Assembly (NCBI GenBank): GCA_026745465.1
Contig: JACYXH010000446.1
Coordinates: 864,466 to 928,465 of the forward strand
Length of the DNA: 64,000 bases
DNA from: Lota lota
Lineage: Eukaryota > Chordata > Actinopteri > Gadiformes > Lotidae
Direction of reading: 5' to 3'
The notes beneath the pieces are model-generated. The model worked only from the letters and a program-made list of their open reading frames with translations, was not told the DNA's origin and made no database searches. Each line of letters begins with the position of its first letter. Position 1 is the stretch's first letter. Shown here in pieces: positions 37,979 through 49,929 of this stretch. The position numbers were made by a program, and so were the translations under genes.

Positions 37979-38293
37979 TGAAGTGACCCTCACATATGCA
38001 TCCACAAATACATCCACAAATGCATTAGCCTCATACATTTCACCTATGTTATTGGGGGGAGAGGTGCCTTAGTTGGTTGGTTAGTTGGGGGGGGGGGTGT
38101 AGGGGAGAGAGTGTAACGAGAGGATTGCCTGTGAGACAGATAGTTTACTGCCTCAGCCTGTTCGCTTTGTTTTAGGCATCTCTCTCAACCCTTGGATTTT
38201 TGTAAAGTAAAGAGTTCAGAGCATTACCAAGTTTCCCCTGTCGTCCTTTAGTAGAGTAGACGGGAGAGATAAGAGTTGGGCTACGACACTACA
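37979..38293 (+). repeat. 3' LTR of the Ty3/gypsy fossil
   Basis: Begins TGAAGTGACCCTCACATATG and ends GGGCTACGACACTACA, giving TG...CA ends. Compared with the 5' copy it has a longer G run near 38090 and scattered substitutions. Confidence 0.87.
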
Positions 38294-38460
38294 ATATTTA
38301 ATATGAAACATATTTGCTTTGAAATGCACTGTCACGCGTTGACATCACTGACAAGATCATTAGGATATGATTAAACACTTGGACTCAAAACGAAATCTGG
38401 CAACTTCCCAGAAACACAGCACCAAATGAGAGAGATCTGATCTGGTGGATCAGGGGTAGG

Positions 38461-38681
38461 GTCGGCTTAGCTCAGGAGGTAGAGCGGGTTGACTTGTAAC
38501 CGGAAGGTTGCTAGTTTGAGCCCGGCTCTTCCTAGCTGAGTGTCAAGGTGTAACCCTAGACATCTTATCCTAACTGCTCCCGACGAGCTGGTTTTCGACT
38601 TGCATGGTGGACTCCGCCATTGGTGTGTGAATTGTTGTAAGTCGCTTTGGATAAAAGCATCTGCTAAATGTAAATCAGATT
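38461..38681 (+). mobile_element. tRNA-derived SINE with LINE-type 3' tail
   Basis: The head is tRNA-like, with an A box TAGCTCAGGAG (38468-38478) and a B-box-like AGTTTGAGCCC (38513-38523) in proper spacing. A non-tRNA body follows. The tail GTCGCTTTGGATAAAAGC..CTGCTAAATGTAAAT (38641-38675) is the sequence shared by many fish SINEs with L2-type LINEs, which supply their reverse transcriptase. It lies about 170 bases beyond the 3' LTR of the Ty3/gypsy fossil. It looks complete apart from the uncertain 3' repeat. Confidence 0.85.
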
Positions 38682-39389
38682 GGCTCTTTGTCTGGTCATG
38701 AAGGACACCATTAGGAGACAAACAATAATCTGAAAGAAACCTAAATGGTAACTTCACTATATGTCTGAGACTCTAGGCCTGTGACCTGAAGCTTGGCTTC
38801 CCTGTAGGCCTTAACAGCCTCAGAGGCATTATTCAGTGAAGTGCTGTTCTGGGAGGTAAGGTTATTTCTAAGTATAATTACATGAACAACCTTCTCGCAA
38901 TTCAGTTTTTCCTGATCCATTTTTCATTCTTGCCCTTTATCATGAAAATAATGATATCGCAATGGATCTCAAACCTACATTTGTGACCAATTATTCAACC
39001 CAATACTTCAGAGCTTGTTATTACAGACAATGATGCAACACCATGTGACTAGACACCTGAGTGTGTGTATGTGATAAATGGATGGGTCTAGCTCCTGTGC
39101 AATGTGTAACCAAATTGCACTCCAATGACGCTGTAGTGCAATAACATTCTTAAATTATGTAAATGATGGCCTGATGACAGTTGTTGCTAAACATGAGTAT
39201 AAGCGCAACACCAACAACCATTATTGGACTACCTTGTCTGAAAGAAAACATCCAAAAGATAAGTTGTAAAATAGTATAGTTTTGTTTGGAATAAGCAGAC
39301 AAACATATTTCTGCCTCACTGTTTCCCCTTTGTTTGCATCACATTGAATGAACTTTACATTCTGAGTCAATTTAACTAGATCACTGGTG
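38682..39389. other. Non-coding stretch, no feature recognised
   Basis: AT-rich sequence without supported coding frames, RNA genes or repeats. Confidence 0.55.
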
Positions 39390-39700
39390 CTGTGTTCCAT
39401 TTGGCTCACTTGTTTTCTATTCATGTAAGTGCACTTTTTAGGGAATAAGTATATGGGGAATTTGGATGCTAAATAAATGCCGGAAATCGTCCTGGTTTAT
39501 TTTTCTCATAAACAAGCCAACACGAGTTAGATGTACCCCTGGGACAGCTCATTTGCATCTCTATTGCAGGGATCTGATGAAGAGGATAACTGCTAAGCAT
39601 CATGGGATATATCTGTGCATCAATTGTACACTTTTACGGTGCATGATGTGTATCAAGTAGTGCACTAAATAGGGAAACAGATTTCTGGTGTTCATAACAT
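39390..39700 (+). mobile_element. Dispersed repeat, copy B
   Basis: Same-orientation relative of the segment at 26230-26575. It begins near GTGTTCCATTTGGCTCACTT and carries AAGTGCACTTTTTAGGGAAT, AAACAAGCCAACACGAGTTA, GCATCATGGGATA and, at the other end, TAGTGCACTAAATAGGGAAA. The terminal AGTGCACT words are direct copies within the element. No coding capacity. Confidence 0.6.
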
Positions 39701-39815
39701 TGTTAATTTCACATAAAATGTCCACAGATGATTTTAACTTTACTATGCTCCTCAAGGTTTGTGCTGAAAGTGCATCTTCCAGCCTCTGATGCATGACGGA
39801 CAGAGCATCTCTTAA

Positions 39816-40194
39816 TTCACATCTCTCTTACCTTTTAGATGGACAAGGTTCACATCTCTCCTGCCTTAAGATGGACAAGGTTCAAATCTCTCCTGCCTTT
39901 TAGATAGACACGGTTCACATCTCTCCTACCTTTTAGATGGACAAGGTTCACATTTCTCCTACCTTTTAGATGGACATGATTCACATCTCTCCTACCTTTT
40001 AGATGGACAAGGTTCACATCTCTCCGACCTTAAGATGGACAAGGTTCACATCTCTCCTACCTTTTAGACGGACAAGGTTCACATCTCTCCTACCTTTTAG
40101 ATAGACACGGTTCACATCTCTCCTACCTTTTAGATAGACACGGTTCACATCTCTCCTACCTTTTAGATGGACAAGGTTCACATCTCTCCTACCT
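39816..40194. repeat. Minisatellite, 33-bp unit, about 11.5 copies
   Basis: Unit TTCACATCTCTCCTACCTTT followed by TAGATGGACAAGG. Variants include AGATAGACACGG in place of AGATGGACAAGG and CCTTAAGATGG in place of CCTTTTAGATGG (32-base units). The same variants recur at different places in the array, which suggests copying between units. Units are contiguous with no unique spacers, so it is not a CRISPR array. Confidence 0.95.
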
Positions 40195-41039
40195 CTTCTA
40201 CCATGACAGCCTCTCCCATTAACAGTGTCACAAATGTCATTGTGAAGATTAATTCAACACACACACACACACACACACACACAAGATCTGTCACAGACTC
40301 TATCTTTGTAACTCACCACAGAAACACTCCACAAAACCAAACGCAATCTCAAGATCCCAAGCACGTTGACTTGAATCTTGAATGTGGCATCACAGACAGT
40401 TTTTATAGGTGAATTATGTGCTTTTCTTTTTTGTGTGGTGCTTGATTTAGCAAGACCTGAAGCTTAGAAAAAAACAACAACGACAACAACAACATCCATC
40501 AACAAGCCAATTGCAGGTTGGCAGTTGTTGTTTTAAAAGCTTAACTCGTTAAATGAACTGGAGCGGGTGCCACTGTGGCGCTAAGAGCCGACTGGGTGGT
40601 CGATGAATCCCAGTCTGCTTAATTCACTGCAACCCTCTGAAGTGGTTTGACACCATAATTCCTCACATGCCTGATCCTACAAACAAGTTCAATAAACATG
40701 GTGTCATGACGTGTATACAACCAATTATATTCTCCATTGCTGCGTGCCCTGGATAGAATCAACTGTGAAAGGATTTTCACCATCTCCACTTCTAAACTAT
40801 GCAATATGTCTGCACTATGTATCTTAAAACCCTGTAAGACCCTCGGTTGTAATATTACATCACTTTTAGCTATCCACCATTTTCTTTTTTTTTATATAAC
40901 TTATTTTACAACATTTACATAGTCAATGGTTCCTATTCTTTGTCCTCGCACTGCTATTGGTTGGTGAATGTGTTTATAGGTCCGGCACTCTGGCCATGAA
41001 CTCACACAACCTGCAAACTTTCCTTCAGGCGAATTCCTT
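40195..41039. other. Non-coding stretch with a short (CA)n array
   Basis: A CA array lies at about 40258-40282. The rest shows no supported gene. A segment near 40563-40615 is faintly tRNA-like but was not accepted. Confidence 0.5.
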
Positions 41040-42540
41040 TGTTTTATTGGACTGGATTTGTCAAGATTCAAGTAAGTAAAATGCCCCAAAAGAATGTTGG
41101 GTTGATTATTAGAATGTCTAGAACATGTAGATATTTAGTTATTGTGGAATACATTCATCAAATTTGATTTAGACCTTGTTATGTCTGTGTTGCAATATTA
41201 AAACCATTAAAGTATAATGTCTTTGATGATTATTATTGTAACTAAGTTCAAAATGTGTTTTCTATGTAAAAGAAAAAAAAGGTTTAGACCAGAATTGAAT
41301 AAATTAATACTTTATTTCTGATTGCAGTACTTGAAACTATCTGTAGCAGTATTTGAACTGTATCTGTATCTTATCAGTAAAATACATTTAACTGATCCTG
41401 TGCCCAAATTGATGCTAGAATGGAATGTTTGGAAAGTTTAGGGGATGCTTGTACGAAAGTTCTGTTGCTCAGGGGCAGGTATTGAATGGGTCAGTGGTCT
41501 GGGGAGATGCATGTATTTCTTTTGATATGATAAGGAGGGAGCATAATAGGCTGGGCCAGACTGTGTTGTTTGAATCTAGTGGAATGTGTAAATAAGATTA
41601 GGATTCAGGATTGCATTGAAATTAGGGTTACCACCCTATTTTATTTATTCCTTATCTACTACAATATAATACTTGTATGTATGTATGTATGTACGTATGT
41701 ATACTCATATGTTTAAACCTTTTTATTTCAGAATGCCACCAGCAAAGAAAGGTCACTACAGCGTGCAGGATGTGATTGACTACATCCAAAACAGAGAGAG
41801 TGATTTTGATATGGAATCATACGACACTGATGCGAGCGACGAAGAGGCAGATGAAGATGACAAAGTGGACAAAGAAACCACCCACTGTGACTGCCGAACC
41901 GATGAATTGTGTGGACATCAAGCTCCAACCAAACAAACACACCATACCCCATGACAGGTATCACTGGCTGAAAAAAGATTTTATCAGTCCCAATACTGAT
42001 TTTTCTGGACCGGATATCACCGGTGATAGTACTTCAAGAAGTTTGTTTCAGAAGACATGATTCATGATTCTGGCAAAGCTCTCAAGATGTCTACGAAAGA
42101 CATGCTGAACAGGAGACTGTTTCAGGCCCAACTAGCATCCTCTCTCATCCTGGTGAACACAACTCTCAGCACACCAAAGAGAGCAACACAGAAGGTCACA
42201 TCAAGGAGCCCTCTGCATGCTCTGAAGAGACCATCCTCAGGTGATGGGAATTCACCAAACAGGGTCCCAGCCAAGAGGCCATCTGTACACCCTCCACCGG
42301 ATGTACACACTGACCTATTCACACACATGCCTGTAAAGACTAACAGAGGACGTTGCAAATACCACACTAAAGGATTCACCACCACCTTATGCAGCAAGTG
42401 TAACGTTCGTTTTTGCTTTTCTGAGGAAAATAACGGTTTGTGGGAGTACCATTGCAAATAACGTGGCTGAACGCTGGGACTGAGACGAAATTCAGTTTTG
42501 TAAATAGCCTTTTTTCCTATTTTTATAATTAATAAATGAC
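41040..42540 (+). pseudogene. piggyBac-type transposase relic lacking the catalytic core
   Basis: A likely intron runs from a CAAGTAAGTA donor near 41070 to the TTTTTATTTCAG acceptor at 41731. ATG 41733 follows at once (MPPAKKGHYSVQDVIDYIQ), then an acidic stretch rich in D and E typical of piggyBac N-termini. HDRYHWLKKDF, near 41955-41985, precedes the DDE domain in relatives. Sequence near 42040-42070 then jumps to the C-terminal end: MSTKDMLNRRLFQAQLASSL and a cysteine-rich finger with CKYHTKGF, CSKCNVRFCF and HCK, stop at 42459-42461. The catalytic part of several hundred residues is absent. The remaining pieces lie in three frames, so there are at least two frame changes (between about 41880 and 41950, and near 42030). 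A polyadenylation signal AATAAA lies near 42531. Terminal repeats and TTAA target sites were not identified. Confidence 0.75.
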
Positions 42541-45500
42541 TATTCATAAATATATGACTGTTGTGTGATTATTATTCATGTTATATACTGTTATGTGGCT
42601 AAATAAGCAATCAACCCAGCAACTGAACTCTTAGTTGTTCTGTATATTTGTTCAGACCTTGTGAGTATAAATACAGAAATTCTGTTCCCAGCTAGGCCCA
42701 ACGTTACAATATTTAAAAAAATTCCTATTACAACAAAAACGTACTATAACGTAAATATTTTTGAAAACACTTTAATTTCTTCATCAGATACAACAACATC
42801 TGAACGGTCAAAAAATATATAATTTTTTTCTATGCCTGGGTCTACATTATGTGTGCAAGGATATGTTTTTATAGCTAATTCTATTATCTTCCTTGGTGAC
42901 ATTAGCCAACACAGATTGTTGTTGAGATCTAGTGGGAATGACTAGCCCTTGTGCATACGTTTATATGTGTACTTCAAGGATTTACAATATTGTGATCCAT
43001 CCTCGAAACCATAAGGAGAGCAATGTGTTTGCCCCAGATCCCTGCTAGTGGCTGCATCTAACAATATATTTGGAGTAGTGTCTGATATGAAAGCGTTCAT
43101 CTCCAGCCTTTATAGTACCTTTGGGCACACCTTAAACGCCAGTGCATGTTTGCACTGGATGGGAAACATTGGTCAAATAAATATGTCTGTACAGGATATT
43201 TGTTCAAACGGTACAACAATAATATATTCATACTGGAAACTAAGATAGACGTTCACTGGTGAGCTCAGCTGAAGGGCTGAGCGCACATTAAGAAAGTTAT
43301 CTGGGAAATAAATGTATTCAGGGAAGCATAAGTTGATATTTGGCTGGGCTGTGTCTGTGTGTGTGTGTTTGCAAGACTGAAAAAAGTGCATTTCTGTGAG
43401 TGTTTTGGCAGGGCGCCAATCCAATTTCTAATATTTGTTCCAGTTGTTTTGATGGGATGTAAAATAAAATATTTTTTCTGGCACCCCAAAATACCTTCTT
43501 CTCCCTTCATTTCGTTTTTTCTCTCTCTCTCCACCCCACACCCTCTCTGTCTCTGTCTGTCTTTCTGTCCCTCTGTCTGTCTCTGAGATTCTTATTAAGA
43601 TACTTATCTCTTTTCAAGTGTGATGCATCTCGTATTGCTTCATAAAAGGACAGAGGCGATACTGGAGCGTGTTGTGTGGGAACAGACACTTTGAAGGTAT
43701 GGATGATGTCTAGCAGAGTTTAGTTATTCATGCCAGAAGAGACAGCTCGCTGACCTGCTGACTGATGGATGAGATGGCTGTCTGACCAGACAATGAACTG
43801 ACTGTCACACTAGTGACTGACTGTCACTCACATGACTCAATACCCACTTGGCTGACATGCGTTACTGCCTCTTCCCTTCGTTAACACTATTTCACCATGT
43901 TACTCTTCCTGAATGTCTGATACACATAGCAAGTTAAACCGTGCAGCGTGTTGTTGAAGAAACTCAAGACATGATTCACATCGGCTGTCAGAATTGTGAC
44001 TCACAGAAATGTAGACGTAGCGCTGGTGTGACATGAGTGAATCAGGTTTACCATAGTGTTACATTTACATCCATGGTTTTATTCAGTCAGTCCACTTGAA
44101 TTGGTCGTGCTTGCATGTCAATCAAGAACTCTTCCTGATAAGTAGGCTGCAAAGGTCTGCAATATTACCCATCATGGGTTTGGCATAAGTCTTAAAGTCA
44201 CACCTTTTTTGTGTGGATACTGTATCTGTACATACTATCATACATCATCATCACCATCATCATGTCATATTTTGAAACCAATTACATTTTGACTGGTGTT
44301 GAATTCGAAGTGCATTACTCATTGCTTTCACTTTATCATAATTCTGCATATTATCTGCCTTGTCTTCCCATGTATCTTTTCCTCTTTCCTACTTTTTATT
44401 TTATTTAAGCATCACTCTTGTGTCTCTCTTCATTGATCCTGGATTTCCTGCATGCGGTGGGAGGTGTTGCTGACACTCAGCACACACATTGCAATTTGAT
44501 CGTCCTAATGGAGACAGAGCAGGGACTGAAGCCATCCAATGCATTTGCGATGAAAACTGTACGTTCCTCACTAAACACTTGAACATGGAGCTAAATAAAC
44601 CGCAGGTAAAACAAACAAATGACAGATTTCATTGTATACATAAGAGGCGTAAAATTACATAAAAATAATGATTAGACAAAGAAAAACTTTTTCTCCTATG
44701 TATTGGAGGAATGTTTGCCAGACAACCATCCTGTTATTTTTTGTCTTTCAGACTCATGTTTGAGAGACAGACACGAGTCTGTGTCAGTCTCCCTCGTTAC
44801 CAGAAGGTAGCAGAGTGGGAAGACTGTAGATGAAGGGAAAGGTACCTACTCACTTCTACTCTTCATCTAAAATATACTCATCACCAAAAATATAACTTCA
44901 CAAAGTGTATCTTGATAAAAACACAACAACTACGTGACCTGGTATTACCTTGTATATTGTCTATGGGTGTTACAGACAACAAGCCCATGATTTCACCAGA
45001 GAGACAACTTTACAAACATGCAGAGCCAAAACACGATTAAAGTGAATACATTGAAAAAACCCAAGACCCAAATTTTATGTTATGCAATTTATTTATATAT
45101 ATAATTGAAAATTTAATTTCTTTTTCTGGCTACTGAGAGCTGAGCACTACATCCACAGCAGGGATGCCATAATAAACACCTCAACACTCAAAAGCATTTC
45201 ATCATATTGAGACGTAAATATGACACCTTCAAATGTGTGCTTGGCTGTCAATCACTTCTATTCACGAGACCCTTTTTTATGCAATGTGTGCTCAACAAGT
45301 ACTGTTAATTTGAGTGGAGGGTTCCAGTAGGTTGGCTCTGCATTTTAATCATCCGCCTGGAAACTGTTATTACTGCATTAGCAGTAAATTACTTTAGAAG
45401 AGATATGGGATGGTTTTATAATGACCAACTAGATGCTTACATTGATAATTCACTGAAATTACACATCACAATTAAATCTGAAAAAGACAAAATTAAGTGA

Positions 45501-47180
45501 GACAAATTATGTATCTGCATGGGTAGACTATATTTGTGTCTGGTGTTAATATTCAGTCTGGGGTTTGGGGGTTGCCGGTCAGCAAGGCTGATCAATGGTA
45601 TCAGGTGTTGTTGAAGACACTAACCTTCTGCTGTGACCCTGGCTGGGAATAGAGCCTCCACAAGCTGCCCTCCAAGAGGATATTTTAGTGCCTTGCATCT
45701 TGTTCACCATTTATCTAAATGCTGTGTTGTGCATATGTAGCCATTTTATGTTGCTTTCCTGTCAATTAATATAGTTAAGCTTATTTTATTTAGTTTTTTT
45801 GTCAGGGACAGTGTACAAAAAGGCATCAGTCTTAATGAGAAGAGAGGTATTGTACCAGCTATTTGATTTGTTTGCTCATTTCCATCCTTTTCCATGGCGG
45901 GTCAACATAACATAATTTTTGTCTCATGTAAGAATGAATGAAGGACAATTCAAGGTAGTTTTCTGAATGAATAATTGCAAGACCTAATCAATCATGCTGC
46001 CCCATCCCTCTGTCAACCCCATCCCGCTACACATACTGTATGCATTATCCTGGAAGGAAAGTTCAGTGGGCTATAGCAACCATATAGATGAAGTTTGCTT
46101 GTTGCTGGCATGAACACTTAAAAGTATTTTCCTGGGAAAGTGACCACAACTTTATCACAACATGAATGATTCAGCTATCTAGTTGTTGGATGTGTGTGTC
46201 ATTAAGCTTATAATGTTATGTTGTCTATATCAATCTATCTTTGCTCAAAACAGCATTTAACATGCAGACACCGGTTGATAGCAAAGTAAATTCATTAAAA
46301 CATAGCAAAACCGTTTTTAACATTCTTAACCTCTTGGAGCCACGTCCGTATATGACTTTCCAATAATAGTCAAGTTGCCAGACTCAAGCAAAGCAAGATA
46401 AATAATCAGTTTTGCCATTTTTGCGCTTTGTCACATGTCGTCTTGTAGTCCTTTAAGTACATGGAACCTTCAGTACAAGTACTGTGTCAGTTTGAAAACA
46501 TTTTCCTAATACAACATTTATCACCCACCCGAAACCAGTATTACAGTGTTTATCTGACAAATGAAAATGGCTAGGATTGGGCTTACTAGGTGTCATAATT
46601 GGATTTCAAACACCATTACAGCATCTCACTTATGTGTGTGTATGTGTGCGTGAATGTCACATGATATTCCACTTATTCCCTGCAAGTAAAAATAAATAGA
46701 GCAAAAAACATATTGACAGCAAGAGACAGAAATACTAAAGTTTGTTTGTTTGAAGGCCGCGCAAACTATTTCATGTTTTTATTGTGAGTCTTGCTAATCC
46801 TTTCCTGAGGCATAAATGATTGCACAACCTTCCTGTGAATGTCTGATCATTTTCTTGTTGGTGTGGACAATTTTGTTCTCTTGATGACAGCCAGAATAAG
46901 GCCTCTGGCAGACCGCTTTGACACACCGGGCTGAAGACTTGGCGGCTAAACATTGACAGATTGAGGCGAGTAATTTCATTGCAGCCTTTCAATACCCAGA
47001 TAAATTCGTAGCAAACCTCCTTGGGCTACTTGTGATGCTTAGGATTGGGGGATTCTGTTTTGTGATTATAATTTTTTTCACATCTTCGCTATTGACTAAC
47101 AACACCAATGTCCTCCTCATGTTCTGTCATGGGGAAGGACCTTGTCTAAAGAAATTAATGTTACATGCATTCATTCTGTT
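42541..47180. other. Long non-coding stretch
   Basis: AT-rich, few simple repeats, no frame above 93 codons with a domain. A short pyrimidine-rich patch lies at about 43495-43585. No transposon ends or RNA genes recognised. Confidence 0.5.
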
Positions 47181-49929
47181 TAAGTGTTCTGGAACCCCCA
47201 GCAGGCCAGTAAGTAGAATGCAGCTTATTCCTGTTAATTTAGTTGTTTGCGTTCTCATTGGTTGTTTAAAGTCACGTTGTTGTTAGTCTCCTGACTCTTC
47301 AGTTCAGAGGTTAGCAGCCATTTTCCTGAAGCTAGGTTAAAGATCTCTCTGTTCATCTGGCTCCATCTGCCTGTGTAAGCCTTGGAGAAGCTTTGTTTGT
47401 GAGTACATTAGTTCATCTATGTTTATAGAAATTATTTCTGCTCATATTTCATTGTATATAGTAACATTTATTTATATTATTTCATAGCCATTTTGCATTG
47501 GTTTATTTCAGTTTCACACAATCAAAACAACTTGACCATAAGGAAACACTATCTTCAATAAACGGACGTACAAGTGCACGTTGACAACGGATTTTATGTT
47601 GCCTCGTCATTGGAGCTATCGAGTGGTACTTTAGTCAAGTTAGTGTTTAGCTATCTGGCGATGTGTGCCTCGCTACGCGCTCAGGTGCCAGAATAGTGAA
47701 AAAACTGCGTCACAGTGGGTTCTACACAGCAGACACCCTCGTGAACAAGAGAAGAACTCTTCATTTGCGGCTCCAGTTGTGCCTGCCTGATCTCCTCGTA
47801 AAGCAACAAGATGGATGCTACTCAACCCACAGAAGAACAGCAGGCAGCTCCATCAGCAGAGGAGAGTCATGTTATTAGGTCTGTAGCTGGCAGCTCCAGG
47901 TCAAGCTCACAAATGTCTTCTGTTACCTTAGCTGCAGCTAAAGCACGGGCCAAAGTGTTAGCTGCATGTGCCTGCACAGCCTTCGTTCAGAAAGAAAACA
48001 AACTATTATTAGAAAAAGCTCGGATGGATGCTGCCCTTGCCACGTTAAAGCTAGACAAAGAGATTGCATCAGCAGTAGCAGAGGCTGAAGCGCTCGAGTC
48101 TTCAGCAGCAGAATTCGAGAGAGGCTCCAGAGCCTCAAACATTGGATCTATCACACTTCAATCTCCACAAGAAAGAACCAGCGAGTATGTTGAGTGTCAT
48201 TGCAGAGCAGCCTCTGAGCCTACGCTCACCGACCCAGCGCATCGTCAGCCTCAGCCAATATAATCCTGCAGCCTTCAACAGTGCCACTCCAGACCTCTCC
48301 AATGGTGGTCTCAACAGAACGAGACCCCATATTTACAACTACCCAGCTAGTGAAGCCAGACTCTGATGGTAACCCTCACGGCTTCTACCCCATGAAGTCG
48401 CATCGACCAGTCTCATCCACTCTCCACAGACAAGCTCCTCATACTTCCTCTGCCGACCGTACAGGGTTTGGCGATTCCTTGCTCGGCGGGAACTGCTGAG
48501 CTCCGATCTCACCAAGTTCGATGATCAACCTGAAAGCTACTGGGCATGGAGGTCAAGCTTCCTAAACTCCATTGAAGGAACAGAACTTAACTGCAGCGAA
48601 GAGCTCGATCTGCTAACTAAGTGGTTAGGCCCGCAGTCTTCAGCACATCTCAAGAGGATTAGAGCTGTCCACGTCAACAACTCAACTCAAGTCCTGAAAA
48701 GGGCATGGTCTCGCCTTCAGGAGTGTTATTGGTCACCAGAGATGACCGAGAAGGCTCTCTTCGACAGAGTGGAAAAGTTTCCTAAGATCAACAACAAGGA
48801 TCCTCAGAAGCTCAGAACTCAAGAGCTACAAGAGCTAGAATCAGCACGGCTAGAGGCCAATTTACCTTGCCTGGAAACAGCTAGAGGCCTGAACCCCATA
48901 GTGGAGAAGTTGCCATTCAGTCTCCAAGAAAAATTGATCTCTCATGGGAGTAAGTACAAGGTGCATTTCCCACCATTCGCCTACTTTGCCGACTTTGTCT
49001 GCAGAGAGGCCCACAGCCGCAACGACCCAAGTATCTTCCTGTCTTCTTCAGCTGCCACAACAACGAAGCCAGACAACGCAGTAAAGAAGATGAGTAGCTC
49101 CAGAAACTTCATTTCCTCACACAGGACAGAGGTCTCCTCTATGTCTGACTCTGACACTACAGAGACACCCAGTGCTGTCAGTAGGCAATGACCAATCCAC
49201 AATAAGCCTCACCCCCTTAAACATTGTAGAGGCTTTAGAACCAAAACCATTGAAGAATGCAAGATGTTTCTCAAAGAAGCTGGGATATGTTTTAGATGTT
49301 GTTCTTCAAGCAAACATATTGCCAAAGATTGTAAAATCGCAGTTCTGTGTAAAGAGTGCAACAGTGACAGGCACATAGCAGCTCTTCACCCTGGACCAGC
49401 TCCATGAAATAGCCGGACCCCTGAGGCAGAGAACGGCGGGGAGGAGATGCGTGAACCATCTCCTACCGTGAACTCCAAGTGTACGGAGGTCTGTGGAGAA
49501 AACAACGGCCCACGCTCCTGCTCTAAAATCTGCCTCATCACAGTGCATCCTAAGGGATAACCGGACAGGTCAGAGAGACTCTATGGTCTTGATGACCAGA
49601 GCAACTGATCACTCGAGTTATTTGGCCTTGAAGGCACAGATGCTCTCTACACACTCTGGACATGTGCTGGTCTCACTGAGATGTCTGGAAGGAGAGCTAC
49701 GAGCTTCATTGCGCAACCGTTGGATGGAAATCTCAGCATAAATCTCCCAACTCTCATAGAGTGCAACTACATCCCTGAAGACAGGTCAGAGATACATACT
49801 CCAGAAGTGGCAAAGTATCACACTCACCTCAACTCCCTAGCTCAGAATATTCCTCCACTTGACCCAGAGGCTCAGATCCTGCTTTTCCTTGGCCGTGATG
49901 TCCTACAGGCCCACAAGGTGAGAGATCAG
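47181..49929 (+). mobile_element. BEL/Pao LTR retrotransposon fossil: probable 5' LTR, gag, start of pol
   Basis: A probable 5' LTR spans about 47181-47620, with AATAAA near 47559. Gag begins at ATG 47811 (MDATQPTEEQQAAPSAEES) and continues with an alanine/lysine-rich coiled-coil stretch. A DUF1759-like region near 48520-48780 contains YWAWRSSFLNSIEGTE and LTKWLGPQSSAHL, then LPFSLQEKLISHGSKYK near 48913. Knuckle-type cysteines (CRGFRTKTIEEC, CFRCCSSSKHIAKDC) occur near 49220-49330 and protease-side pieces near 49680-49925, ending LGRDVLQAHKVRDQ. This layout is characteristic of BEL/Pao. The element is broken in several places and stops abruptly at about 49930, where an unrelated element begins in reverse orientation. 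Confidence 0.82.

Larger units (their letters stand above)
33345..38293 (+). mobile_element. Ty3/gypsy LTR retrotransposon fossil with both LTRs
   Basis: About 4.95 kb, bounded by two similar LTRs and a possible ATAT target duplication (33341-33344 and 38294-38297). Parts in order, recognised as separate pieces: gag (LASALEGNARGVL, LALQRRFGDTTP, near 34500-34700), an aspartic protease (ISALLDTGSIVTLIHP, near 35600), the start of reverse transcriptase ([20 protein letters not shown], near 36270), RNase H (FVLDTDASDEDLGAVL, near 36715), integrase (about 37020-37330) and its C-terminal part (about 37440-37700). This is the usual Ty3/gypsy order. A 61-codon frame at 33693-33875 lies before gag and is not recognised. 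The element is broken many times and is shorter than whole relatives. By eye the LTRs are nearly nine-tenths identical, so it is neither recent nor ancient. Confidence 0.88.

Noticed and set aside
38461-38535. Functional tRNA gene
   Set aside because: A and B boxes are present, but the sequence continues into a SINE body and a LINE-type tail, and the tRNA arms do not close well.
39816-40194. CRISPR-like array
   Set aside because: Units are contiguous with no unique spacers, and the genome is clearly animal.
40563-40625. tRNA-like SINE head
   Set aside because: Only a vague resemblance; neither A nor B box matches and no SINE tail follows.
44061-44100. SINE tail remnant (ACATTTACATCCATGGTTTT)
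   Set aside because: Too short and too diverged from the SINE tail pattern to support.
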